DNA of 64,000 bases from Streptomyces sp. DSM 110735 (GTDB lineage: Bacteria > Actinomycetota > Actinomycetes > Streptomycetales > Streptomycetaceae). Position numbers and translations under genes: made by a program. This document shows, piece after piece, positions 33,340 to 41,114 of this stretch; the stretch's first letter is position 1; every line of letters starts with the position of its first letter. Location of the stretch: contig NZ_JACYHF010000009.1 in NCBI RefSeq assembly GCF_016482685.1, positions 62,001 to 126,000 on the forward strand. Direction: 5' to 3'. Under the pieces are notes generated by a model that saw nothing but the letters and a program-made list of their open reading frames with translations, was not told the origin of the DNA and ran no database searches.

Positions 33340-34209
33340 GTGAGTAGCCCCACCCCCGACGCCCTGCTCGGACCCGCCGACATCCGCGAACTGGCGGCCG
33401 TGCTCGGCGTCCGGCCCACCAAGCAGCGCGGTCAGAACTTCGTGATCGACGCCAACACGGTCCGCCGCATCGTCCGCACCGCCGGAGTGCGCGACGACGA
33501 CGTGGTGGTCGAGGTGGGACCGGGTCTCGGCTCCCTCACCCTCGCCCTGCTGGAGGCAGCCGACCGGGTCACCGCCGTCGAGATCGACGACGTGCTCGCC
33601 GCCGCGCTGCCCGCGACCATCACCGCCCGGATGCCCGAACGCGCCGCCCGGTTCGCGCTCGTCCACTCCGACGCGATGCTCGTCGAGGAGCTGCCGGGCC
33701 CGCCGCCCACCGCGCTCGTCGCGAACCTGCCCTACAACGTCGCCGTCCCCGTGCTGCTGCACATGCTCGACACCTTCCCGAGCATCGAGCGCACCCTGGT
33801 GATGGTCCAGTCCGAGGTCGCCGACCGGCTCGCCGCCGCGCCCGGCTCCAAGGTGTACGGCGTGCCGTCGGTGAAGGCGAACTGGTACGCCGAGGTCAAG
33901 CGCGCCGGTGCCATCGGGCGCAACGTCTTCTGGCCCGCGCCGAACGTCGACAGCGGGCTCGTCTCGCTGGTCCGCCGCACCGAGCCGATCGAGACCACCG
34001 CCACCAAGAAGCAGGTCTTCGCGGTCGTGGACGCCGCCTTCGCGCAGCGCCGCAAGACCCTGCGCGCCGCGCTCGCGGGCTGGGCCGGTTCGGCAGCCGC
34101 CGCCGAGGCGGCTCTCGTCGCGGCAGGGATCTCCCCGCAGGCGCGCGGCGAGTCGCTGACGGTCGAGGAGTTCGCGCGGATCGCGGAGCACAAGGGGGCG
34201 GGCGCGTGA
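33340..34209 (+). CDS. rsmA: 16S rRNA (adenine(1518)-N6/adenine(1519)-N6)-dimethyltransferase
   Basis: A 289-residue KsgA/Erm-family methyltransferase. PTKQRGQNFVID at the N terminus, SAM motif I VVEVGPGLGSLTLALL near 65, the catalytic NLPY motif in VANLPYNVAVPVLL near 128, and a C-terminal helical domain (FAQRRKTLRAAL) are typical of RsmA. It dimethylates A1518/A1519 in helix 45 late in 30S assembly. The GTG start at 33340 has no clear ribosome-binding site. The stop overlaps the ispE start (GTGA at 34206). Confidence 0.93.
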   Translation: MSSPTPDALLGPADIRELAAVLGVRPTKQRGQNFVIDANTVRRIVRTAGVRDDDVVVEVGPGLGSLTLALLEAADRVTAVEIDDVLAAALPATITARMPERAARFALVHSDAMLVEELPGPPPTALVANLPYNVAVPVLLHMLDTFPSIERTLVMVQSEVADRLAAAPGSKVYGVPSVKANWYAEVKRAGAIGRNVFWPAPNVDSGLVSLVRRTEPIETTATKKQVFAVVDAAFAQRRKTLRAALAGWAGSAAAAEAALVAAGISPQARGESLTVEEFARIAEHKGAGA

Positions 34210-35099
34210 GCGTCACGGTACGCGTACCGGCCAAGGTCAACGTCCAGCTCGCGGTCGGCGCCGTACGCCCCGACGGCTTCCACGACCTCGCCAACGTCTT
34301 CCTCGCGGTCGGTCTCTACGACGAGGTCACCGTGACCCCCGCCGACGAACTCCGGATCACCTGCGAGGGCCCGGACGCCGCGTCGGTCCCGCTGGACCGC
34401 ACCAACCTGGCCGCGCGTGCCGCGATCGCCCTCGCCGGGCGCCGGGGCATCGAACCGGCGGTCCACATCCACATCGCCAAGGACATCCCGGTCGCCGGGG
34501 GCATGGCGGGCGGCAGCGCGGACGGCGCGGGCGCGCTGGTCGCCTGCGACGCGCTGTGGCGCACGGGGGCGTCCCTCCCGGAACTCCTCGACATCTGCGC
34601 CGAGCTGGGCAGCGACGTGCCCTTCAGCCTGGTCGGCGGCGCGGCTCTCGGTCTCGGCCGCGGCGAACGCCTCACCCCGCTCGACATCGGCGGCGGCTTC
34701 CACTGGGTCTTCGCGATGGCGGAGCGCGGTCTGTCCACCCCGGCGGTCTTCCGCGAGTTCGACCGCCTCGCCGAGGGCCGCGACATCCCCGAACCCGTCG
34801 CCTCCCCGGACCTCCTCGACGCCCTCGCCAAGGGCGACCCGGACGCCCTCGCCGCCACCCTCTCCAACGACCTCCAGCCCGCCGCGCTCTCCCTCTACCC
34901 GGAACTCGCCGCCACCCTCGCGGCGGGCCACGCGGCAGGCGCCCTCGCCACCCTGGTCTCCGGCTCCGGCCCCACGACCGCCTTCCTGACCCGCGACCCG
35001 GAATCGGCGACGAAGGTCGCGGAGGCGCTGCTGACCTCCGGCACGTGCAGGACGGTACGGGTGGCGTCCGGTCCTGCGCCGGGGGCGTTGGTGGTCTGA
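34206..35099 (+). CDS. ispE: 4-diphosphocytidyl-2-C-methyl-D-erythritol kinase
   Basis: A 297-residue GHMP kinase of the MEP isoprenoid pathway, which phosphorylates CDP-ME. PAKVNVQLAVG near the start contains the catalytic Lys. The ATP motif IPVAGGMAGGSADGAGAL is near 95-112, GSDVPFSLVGGAALGLGRGE carries the catalytic Asp, and SGSGPTTAF is motif III. The GTG at 34206 overlaps the rsmA stop by four bases, so translation is coupled. It supplies isoprenoid precursors (menaquinone, undecaprenyl phosphate, Pmt lipid donor). Confidence 0.93.
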   Translation: MSVTVRVPAKVNVQLAVGAVRPDGFHDLANVFLAVGLYDEVTVTPADELRITCEGPDAASVPLDRTNLAARAAIALAGRRGIEPAVHIHIAKDIPVAGGMAGGSADGAGALVACDALWRTGASLPELLDICAELGSDVPFSLVGGAALGLGRGERLTPLDIGGGFHWVFAMAERGLSTPAVFREFDRLAEGRDIPEPVASPDLLDALAKGDPDALAATLSNDLQPAALSLYPELAATLAAGHAAGALATLVSGSGPTTAFLTRDPESATKVAEALLTSGTCRTVRVASGPAPGALVV

Positions 35100-35103
35100 C
35101 GCG

Positions 35104-35694
35104 TCAGAGCTGGTCGACGGCGGTCAAATCGATGCCGATGAGATAGGGCTTGTCGACCTTGATCTGGTCGCGGTGCATGCCCATGTGCACGTAGGACCTG
35201 GTGAGCGGGTCGAGTTCGTAGACATGGACGACGGGCTTGCCGTTCGTCGCCTCGACGCGCCAGAAGTTCGGAATTCCGGCGGCGGCGTACTTCTGCGGCT
35301 TGGTCGTGCGGTCCCGGGACTCGGAATCGGGCGAGACGACTTCGACGGCCAGGAGGACATCCTTGGCCAGGAAGCTGACCTGGGCGCGCCCGCTGAGTGC
35401 GTCGGCCCAGGTCACGATGACATCTGGTTCGAGACCGTTGTGCTCATCGAGGATGACGGTCATTTGCCGACTGACCTTGTACTCGTCCGGTCGGTCGGCA
35501 CGAAGGCCGCTCACCAGCAGGTCGACCCCGACGGAGTGGTACGTGGACTGCGGCCGCGCGAGTACCAGGGTGCCGTCGATCAGCTGAATATGCGGCGGAA
35601 GGCCGGGCATCGTGAGCAGGTCGTCCACGGTGAAGCCGTCTTTGGGCGGCACGTGCCAGCGGCTGTACTGCGATGCCGACTCGGACTCGGTCAT
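35104..35694 (-). CDS. Uma2 family (DUF820) PD-(D/E)xK putative endonuclease
   Basis: A 196-residue protein of the Uma2 family, predicted restriction-type nuclease fold. The central motif EPDVIVTW is followed by LLAVEVVSPDSESRDRTTKPQKYAAAGIPNFWRV, which gives the Asp, Glu-x-Val and Lys positions of the PD-(D/E)xK active site. Uma2 proteins are multi-copy in cyanobacteria and Streptomyces, and their biological role is unknown. The ATG at 35694 overlaps the tnpB stop (ATGA), with GGGAGGAACC as ribosome-binding site inside the tnpB tail. It converges with ispE (stop codons four bases apart). Confidence 0.85.
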   Translation of the reverse strand: MTESESASQYSRWHVPPKDGFTVDDLLTMPGLPPHIQLIDGTLVLARPQSTYHSVGVDLLVSGLRADRPDEYKVSRQMTVILDEHNGLEPDVIVTWADALSGRAQVSFLAKDVLLAVEVVSPDSESRDRTTKPQKYAAAGIPNFWRVEATNGKPVVHVYELDPLTRSYVHMGMHRDQIKVDKPYLIGIDLTAVDQL

Positions 35695-36956
35695 GGTTCC
35701 TCCCGTGACCCCACCCTCGCGTGCACGCGAGGGCTTCCTGGATCGCTGGCTGTGCAGCGTCGCAGAGGGCCGGCCCGGCCCCTGTTGAGGATGTTCAGAG
35801 CGCCGACGCGATCCGCGTTTGCTGTGAAGCGGCACGCCATGCACGCGAACCTCGCCTGGGTGACGCGGTTCCCCTTCGCGATATGCCCGCAGCTGGGGCA
35901 GGAGAGGGAGGTGTTGCGGGGGTCCACCGCGACGACGGTCCGACCGGCGCTTTCAGCCTTGTTGGCGAGGATCGCGAGGAACACCCCCCAACCCGTGTCG
36001 AGAATCGACCTGTTGAGCCCGGCTTTTGCGGCCCGTTGGTTCGGGAGGAAGGCGCCAGGCTGTTCGGGGTCGGGCTTGGGTACGGGCGCTTTGGTCATGC
36101 CCGCGACGTTCAGCCGTTCGTGGGCGATCACTTGGTGGTCGCGGACAAGCATGAGAGCGGTCTTGTGCGCGTGATCCAGGCGTCGGCGCCGGATCTTCGC
36201 GTGGATCCTGGCCACCTTCCGTGCGGCGGCGCGGTGCTTCTTCGTGCGCCGTTTGGCACGCCTGGGAAACGTCGCCAGCTGCCGTTGTGCCTCGGCGAGT
36301 TCCTGGGCCGCTTCTCGGAGGAAGCGGGGGCTGGCGATGTGCTTGCCGTCCGATGTGGTCAGGAAGTGGGTGATGCCCATGTCGATGCCGATGACCGCGT
36401 CCGTCTGTGGCAGGGGTTCGGCGGGAACGTCGCAGGACAGGACGACGTACCAGCGGCTTCCCTCGCGTTTGACCGTGACCGTCTTCACCCGCCCCTTGAC
36501 CGGGCGATGCTGATGAACGCGGATGTGTCCGATGCCCTGGATCCGCACGCGGGTCTGCGGATCGTGCGGGGTGGAGTGCCAGCGGCAGCCGTCGCCGTCC
36601 CTGGGAAAGACGACGGTGTCAAAGCGCCCAACGCCTTTGAAGCGAGGGTATCCGGGCGTTGCACCGCTCTTCACGCGGCGGAAGAACGCGGTGAACGCCC
36701 TGTCGAGGCGGCGCAGCGTGGCCTGCTGGGAGGAGAAGGACCAGCGGTCCTGCCGCTCAGGGTCGAATGCGCGGATCTCCTTCAGCTGCGCGGACTGGCC
36801 GCCGTACGTGATTCTCGTCATCGAACTGTGCCGGTAGGCGTCCCGGCGCTCCTGGAGCGCGCCGTTGTAGAGGGAGCAGTGGTTGGCCAGCATCTCGCGA
36901 AGTGCCTGGGCCTGACGGGTCGTGGGGCGAAGGAGGAACTTGTATGTGCGGATCAC
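35691..36956 (-). CDS. tnpB: IS200/IS605-type TnpB, predicted RNA-guided nuclease
   Basis: A 421-residue intact TnpB. The N-terminal HTH/wedge part starts VIRTYKFLLRPTTRQAQAL; RuvC residues are Asp192 (GIDMG), Glu280 (AHERLNV) and Asp382 (NADRVGALN); and the zinc ribbon is Cys353, Cys356, Cys372 and Cys375. All catalytic positions are present. No tnpA lies nearby, so it is a solitary (IS1341-type) tnpB. I start at GTG 36956 on family alignment; there is GGAGGA-like sequence only inside the gene, and upstream codons to 37037 are poor. The final 28 residues after NILNRG contain the hairpin at 35714-35733, and the stop overlaps the Uma2 start. TnpB cleaves DNA with an omega-RNA guide made from its 3' end (established for the family). 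Confidence 0.9.
   Translation of the reverse strand: MIRTYKFLLRPTTRQAQALREMLANHCSLYNGALQERRDAYRHSSMTRITYGGQSAQLKEIRAFDPERQDRWSFSSQQATLRRLDRAFTAFFRRVKSGATPGYPRFKGVGRFDTVVFPRDGDGCRWHSTPHDPQTRVRIQGIGHIRVHQHRPVKGRVKTVTVKREGSRWYVVLSCDVPAEPLPQTDAVIGIDMGITHFLTTSDGKHIASPRFLREAAQELAEAQRQLATFPRRAKRRTKKHRAAARKVARIHAKIRRRRLDHAHKTALMLVRDHQVIAHERLNVAGMTKAPVPKPDPEQPGAFLPNQRAAKAGLNRSILDTGWGVFLAILANKAESAGRTVVAVDPRNTSLSCPSCGHIAKGNRVTQARFACMACRFTANADRVGALNILNRGRAGPLRRCTASDPGSPRVHARVGSREEP
35714..35733 (-). other. 20-bp palindrome at the tnpB 3' end (putative right end / omega-RNA hairpin)
   Basis: CCCTCGCGTGCACGCGAGGG is a perfect palindrome that would fold into a stem of up to 8 bp in RNA. It lies at the end of the tnpB coding sequence, where IS605 elements carry their right-end hairpin and where omega-RNA scaffolds end. 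The bases 3' of it (35713 down to 35694) would then be the guide. RNA function is inferred only. Confidence 0.5.
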
Positions 36957-37042
36957 GTCTGCTCCCCTTCCCTTTTGTCCCCTGTGCCTGCATAGGACCC
37001 AGCCGCCCCTGGCCGCCTCGTACTCAGCCGCCACCACCGATC

Positions 37043-37144
37043 ATGCGTTCCATGCGCGCGCGGCCCTGGGAATCGGTCGCCGTTCACCTCATCGAGGGAC
37101 ACCCCAGCGACCCACAGTCACTTGATCAGCGGTTGGAGACCTGA
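37043..37144 (+). CDS. Possible 33-codon ORF before the ABC-F gene
   Basis: An ORF from ATG 37043 (MRSMRARPWESVAVHLIEG and on) to TGA 37142. The composition is protein-like, but no ribosome-binding site precedes it. It lies between the start of tnpB (other strand) and the ABC-F gene, 99 bases before the latter. It could be a leader peptide, a gene remnant beside the insertion element, or chance. Confidence 0.2.
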   Translation: MRSMRARPWESVAVHLIEGHPSDPQSLDQRLET

Positions 37145-37243
37145 GCACCTCATCGCGCAGGGTGACCACCCCCTCTCGATCCGCCACCCCCACTACAGGC
37201 CCTACGCTTGAAGGCTGATCCGCCCCGCGCGCACAGGAGTGAA

Positions 37244-39049
37244 ATGGCCGTCAACCTGGTCAATGTCGAGAACGTCAGCAAGGTCTACGGCACGCGTGCC
37301 CTGCTGGACGGTGTCTCGCTCGGTGTGTCGGAGGGGGACCGGATCGGGGTCGTCGGGCGGAACGGGGACGGGAAGACCACGCTGATCCGGATGCTCGCGC
37401 GGCTGGAGGAGGCCGACAGCGGGCGGGTGACGCACTCCGGGGGGCTGCGGCTCGGCGTGCTGACGCAGCACGACTCGCTCGATCCGGAGGCGACCGTCCG
37501 GCACGAGGTCATCGGGGACATGGCCGACCACGAGTGGGCGGGCAACGCCAAGGTCAGGGACGTGCTGACCGGGCTGTTCGGCGGGCTCGACCTGCCCGGG
37601 TTCCCCAAGGGGCTGGACACCGTCATCGGTCCGCTCTCCGGCGGTGAGCGGCGCCGTATCGCGCTGGCGAAGCTGCTCATCGAGGAGCAGGACCTCGTCG
37701 TCCTGGACGAGCCCACCAACCACCTCGACGTCGAGGGCATCTCCTGGCTGGCCCGGCATCTGCGCGAGCGCCGCTCGGCGCTGGTGTGCGTCACCCACGA
37801 CCGCTGGTTCCTGGACCAGGTCTGCACCCGCATGTGGGACGTGCAGCGCGGTGATGTGTACGAGTACGAGGGCGGCTACTCCGACTACGTCTTCGCCCGT
37901 GCGGAGCGCGAGCGCATCGCCGCCACCGAGGAGGTCAAGCGGCAGAACCTCGTGCGCAAGGAGCTGGCCTGGCTGCGCCGGGGCGCGCCCGCCCGTACCT
38001 CCAAGCCGCGCTTCCGCGTCGAGGCCGCCAACGAGCTGATCAAGGACGTGCCGCCGCCGCGCGACACCAGCGAGCTGATGAAGTTCGCCTCCTCCCGGCT
38101 CGGCAAGACGGTCTTCGACCTGGAGAACGTCTCCATCGAGGCGGGTCCCAAGCTGCTGCTCCAGCACGTCACCTGGCAGCTCGGTCCCGGCGACCGCATC
38201 GGTCTGGTCGGCGTCAACGGCGCGGGCAAGACCTCCCTGCTGCGCGCCATGGCCCAGGCCGCCCGCACCGAGGGCGAGGCGCAGCCCGCCGCCGGACGCA
38301 TCGCGGTCGGCAGGACGGTCAAGCTCGCCTACCTCTCCCAGGAGGTCGCCGAACTCGACCCCAGCACCCGGGTATTGGAAGCCGTGCAGCAGGTGCGTGA
38401 GCGCGTCGACCTCGGCAAGGGCCGTGAGATGACGGCGGGTCAGCTCTGCGAGACCTTCGGCTTCAGCAAGGAGAAGCAGTGGACGCCGGTCGGTGACCTC
38501 TCCGGCGGTGAGCGCCGCCGTCTGCAGTTGCTGCGCCTGCTCATGGACGAGCCCAACGTCCTCTTCCTGGACGAGCCCACCAACGACCTCGACATCGAGA
38601 CCCTCAACCAGTTGGAGGACGTCCTCGACGGCTGGCCAGGATCGATGATCGTCATCTCCCACGACCGCTTCTTCGTCGAGCGCACCACCGACAAGGTGTA
38701 CGCCCTCCTCGGTGACGGCACGCTGCGGATGCTGCCGCGCGGTATCGACGAGTATCTGGAGCGGCGGCAGCGGATGGAGGAGGCGGTCGCCGCGTCCGCT
38801 CCCGCCCCGAAGAGCGCCGCCGCCCCCGAGCGCAGCGCCGCCGACCAGCGCGCCGCGAAGAAGGAACTCCAGAAGATCGAGCGCCAGTTGGACAAGATCT
38901 CCGAGAAGGAGACCAAGCTCCACGCGGCCATCGCGGACAACGCCACCGACTTCGGCAAGGTGGCCGAACTCGACGCCCAGCTCCGGGGTCTCGCCGACGA
39001 GCGCGAGGAACTGGAGATGCGCTGGCTGGAGTTGGCCGAGGACGCGTAA
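37244..39049 (+). CDS. ABC-F family ATPase (Uup/EttA-like ribosome-associated factor)
   Basis: A 601-residue protein with two ABC ATPase domains and no TM segment. The first domain has Walker A GRNGDGKTT, signature LSGGERRRIALA and Walker B LVVLDEPTNHLD. The second has GVNGAGKTS, LSGGERRRLQLL and LFLDEPTNDLD. The P-site tRNA-interaction linker is at about 245-290 (RKELAWLRRGAPARTSKPR). A C-terminal coiled coil (about 540-600, KKELQKIERQLDKISEKETKL) resembles Uup. ABC-F proteins act on the ribosome to release stalls or protect from antibiotics; here the housekeeping Uup-like type is most likely. ATG 37244 follows CAGGAGTGAA. It ends at the terminator 39064-39099. Confidence 0.9.
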   Translation: MAVNLVNVENVSKVYGTRALLDGVSLGVSEGDRIGVVGRNGDGKTTLIRMLARLEEADSGRVTHSGGLRLGVLTQHDSLDPEATVRHEVIGDMADHEWAGNAKVRDVLTGLFGGLDLPGFPKGLDTVIGPLSGGERRRIALAKLLIEEQDLVVLDEPTNHLDVEGISWLARHLRERRSALVCVTHDRWFLDQVCTRMWDVQRGDVYEYEGGYSDYVFARAERERIAATEEVKRQNLVRKELAWLRRGAPARTSKPRFRVEAANELIKDVPPPRDTSELMKFASSRLGKTVFDLENVSIEAGPKLLLQHVTWQLGPGDRIGLVGVNGAGKTSLLRAMAQAARTEGEAQPAAGRIAVGRTVKLAYLSQEVAELDPSTRVLEAVQQVRERVDLGKGREMTAGQLCETFGFSKEKQWTPVGDLSGGERRRLQLLRLLMDEPNVLFLDEPTNDLDIETLNQLEDVLDGWPGSMIVISHDRFFVERTTDKVYALLGDGTLRMLPRGIDEYLERRQRMEEAVAASAPAPKSAAAPERSAADQRAAKKELQKIERQLDKISEKETKLHAAIADNATDFGKVAELDAQLRGLADEREELEMRWLELAEDA

Positions 39050-39063
39050 CGACGGCATCACGG

Positions 39064-39099
39064 GCCGGTCCTCCCTTGGGAACGCTTGGGAGGACCGGC
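39064..39099 (+). terminator. Hairpin terminator after the ABC-F gene
   Basis: Perfect 12-bp stem (39064-39075 with 39088-39099) with a 12-base loop, 14 bases after the stop codon. Confidence 0.85.
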
Positions 39100-39232
39100 T
39101 CTCGTGCGCTGCTGTGCTGTCGGCGGCGGGTGATAGAAAAGAGCCGTTCGGGGGAGCGCGCGCCGGCCTGCGGGTCGGCCACCGCCTCGGAGCACTTGGC
39201 TAAAAATCAGTGGACGAGGGGGAACAGCGCTG

Positions 39233-41077
39233 ATGACTCAGCCACCCGGTCAGCCGCCGCAGGGCGGATTCGGAGCACCGCAGGACCAGCCGCCGCAGGG
39301 CCACCAGCCCCCGGCGCAACCGCCGCACGGCCAGCCTCCGCAGGGTCAGCCGCCGCAGAGTCCGCCTCCGCAGAGTCCGCCGCAGCCCGGTTTCGGCGCT
39401 CCGCAGAACGCCCCGCAGAACGCCCCGCAGGGTCCCCCGCCCCCCGCGCAGCCGCCCAACACCCCGCCCCAGCAGCCCGGTTACGGCTTCCCGCAGCAGC
39501 CGCCCGGACCCTACGCGCAGCCGGGTCCGTACGCCCAGCAGCCGGGTCCCTACGGCTACCCGCCCCAGCCCGGCGGTCCGTACGCCCAGCAGCCCGGTCC
39601 CTACGGCTACCCGCAGCAGCCGTACCCCGGCGCCCCCGGCACCCCGCCCGGCTCCGGCGGCAACGGCAAGAAGGTCGCCGTCATCGCGGGCGCCGTCGCC
39701 GCCGCGCTGCTCCTCGTCGGCGGCACGGTCTACGCCGTGACCTCCGGCGACTCCGGCGGCAAGAAGCCCGTCGCGCACCAGAGCGACGACCCCAAGCCGA
39801 CCGTCACCGCCCCGGTCGACCCGGGCGACGGCAGCGGCGACGGCGGCTCCGACACCGACGACCTCAACGCGGGCCGCAAGCCCGGCGAGGCGAAGGTCCT
39901 CTGGTACAAGACCGCCCCCGACGCCCCCGGTTCGGGCGCGGACGCCCCGGGCATGTGGATCACCGGACGTACGGCGGTGAAGGCGGCGTACAAGCAGGTC
40001 TTCGCCTACCGCGTGACCGACGGCACCCCCGCCTGGGCGCCGATCTCCTTCCCGCAGAAGATCTGCGCGGTCACCCCGGACCCCGCCGACGGCAAGATCG
40101 TCGTCGGGTACATGAACGGCGTCAGCGACCGCGCCAAGTGCAACCAGCTCCAGCAGATCGACCTCGACACCGGCAAGAAGGGCTGGCACGGCGAGGTCCC
40201 CGACGGCGGGCTGTTCGACAGCGCGATGAACGTGCAGCTCGTCACCAGCGGCAACACCCTGCTGGTCGGGCGCTCGCAGTCGGGCGTCGCGTTCGACATC
40301 CGCACCGGGCACAAGATGTACGAGTCCAAGAAGTACGGCGAGGACTGCTTCCCGGTCGGCTTCACGGGCGGCGGCGGACGGCTGGTCCAGGTCGCCTCCT
40401 GCGGCGCCGGTCGCAGCGACGAGCACGACGAGGTACGACAGCTCGACGCGGTCACCGGCAAGGTGAAGTGGACACAGAAGATCAAGAAGGGCTGGCGGGT
40501 CCAGCACGCGTACGCGGTGAACCCGCTGGTGATCTACCTCGTCAACGACGACAAGAAGGCGTGGAACATCTCCACCCTGACCGACGGCGGCACGTTCCGC
40601 TCCGAGGTGAAGGTGGACGAGAAGTTCACCACGAGCTGCGGATGGGCGGTGCTCAACCGCGCGCTCCAGGGCTGCCAGGGTGCCGTCGTCTCCGGCGACA
40701 CGCTCTATCTGCCGACCAGCAGGACCACCGGACCCAACGAGATCGTCGCCGTCAGCCTCGCCACCGGCAAGGAGAAGTGGCGCGTCAAGTCCCCCACGGA
40801 CGAGTCGATGACGCCGATCAAGGCGGAGGGCGGCAAGCTCGTCGCCTATGTGCACCCGTCGTACGACACCGGGGGGCGGATCGTCGCGATCCCGACCGCC
40901 GGGTCCTCGCACAAGCCGGGCACGCTGCTCCAGAACCCGTCCTCGACCGCGGAGATCGAGAACACCTTCTTCAGCAGCGCGATCGCGTGGTCCGACGGCC
41001 GGTTCTACCTCTCCTCGAACCGGCTGACCGGCAACGACGACGACAAAGAAAAGCTGATGATGGCGTTCGGCAAGTGA
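39233..41077 (+). CDS. Membrane-anchored PQQ-like beta-propeller protein (first of two paralogues)
   Basis: A 614-residue protein. About 140 cytosolic N-terminal residues are Pro/Gln/Gly repeats (QPPQG and GPYAQQPG types). A TM helix follows at about 145-168 (KKVAVIAGAVAAALLLVGGTVYAV), then an Asp/Gly linker and a C-terminal PQQ-like beta-propeller (repeats ending in TGKVKWTQK, TGKEKWRVK). No catalytic residues are recognised; such propellers are usually protein-binding scaffolds. The Pro/Gln N terminus resembles substrate or adaptor tails of Ser/Thr kinases. ATG 39233 follows GAGGGGGAACAG. The paralogue starts 38 bases downstream, so both are probably co-transcribed. Confidence 0.82.
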   Translation: MTQPPGQPPQGGFGAPQDQPPQGHQPPAQPPHGQPPQGQPPQSPPPQSPPQPGFGAPQNAPQNAPQGPPPPAQPPNTPPQQPGYGFPQQPPGPYAQPGPYAQQPGPYGYPPQPGGPYAQQPGPYGYPQQPYPGAPGTPPGSGGNGKKVAVIAGAVAAALLLVGGTVYAVTSGDSGGKKPVAHQSDDPKPTVTAPVDPGDGSGDGGSDTDDLNAGRKPGEAKVLWYKTAPDAPGSGADAPGMWITGRTAVKAAYKQVFAYRVTDGTPAWAPISFPQKICAVTPDPADGKIVVGYMNGVSDRAKCNQLQQIDLDTGKKGWHGEVPDGGLFDSAMNVQLVTSGNTLLVGRSQSGVAFDIRTGHKMYESKKYGEDCFPVGFTGGGGRLVQVASCGAGRSDEHDEVRQLDAVTGKVKWTQKIKKGWRVQHAYAVNPLVIYLVNDDKKAWNISTLTDGGTFRSEVKVDEKFTTSCGWAVLNRALQGCQGAVVSGDTLYLPTSRTTGPNEIVAVSLATGKEKWRVKSPTDESMTPIKAEGGKLVAYVHPSYDTGGRIVAIPTAGSSHKPGTLLQNPSSTAEIENTFFSSAIAWSDGRFYLSSNRLTGNDDDKEKLMMAFGK

Positions 41078-41114
41078 CCCACGCCCCGCCTCCCCACCCC
41101 GAGGTACCCACCCC

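Noticed and set aside
35691..37200. A complete IS605 with tnpA and defined left end
   Set aside because: No tnpA-like frame and no left-end hairpin or target motif could be recognised upstream of tnpB.
37244..39049. ABC-F protein as an antibiotic-resistance determinant
   Set aside because: The short linker and C-terminal coiled coil fit the housekeeping Uup-like type, and no biosynthetic or resistance genes surround it.
37202..39061. Minus-strand open frame opposite the ABC-F gene
   Set aside because: Composition of an antisense shadow; both ABC domains are on the plus strand.
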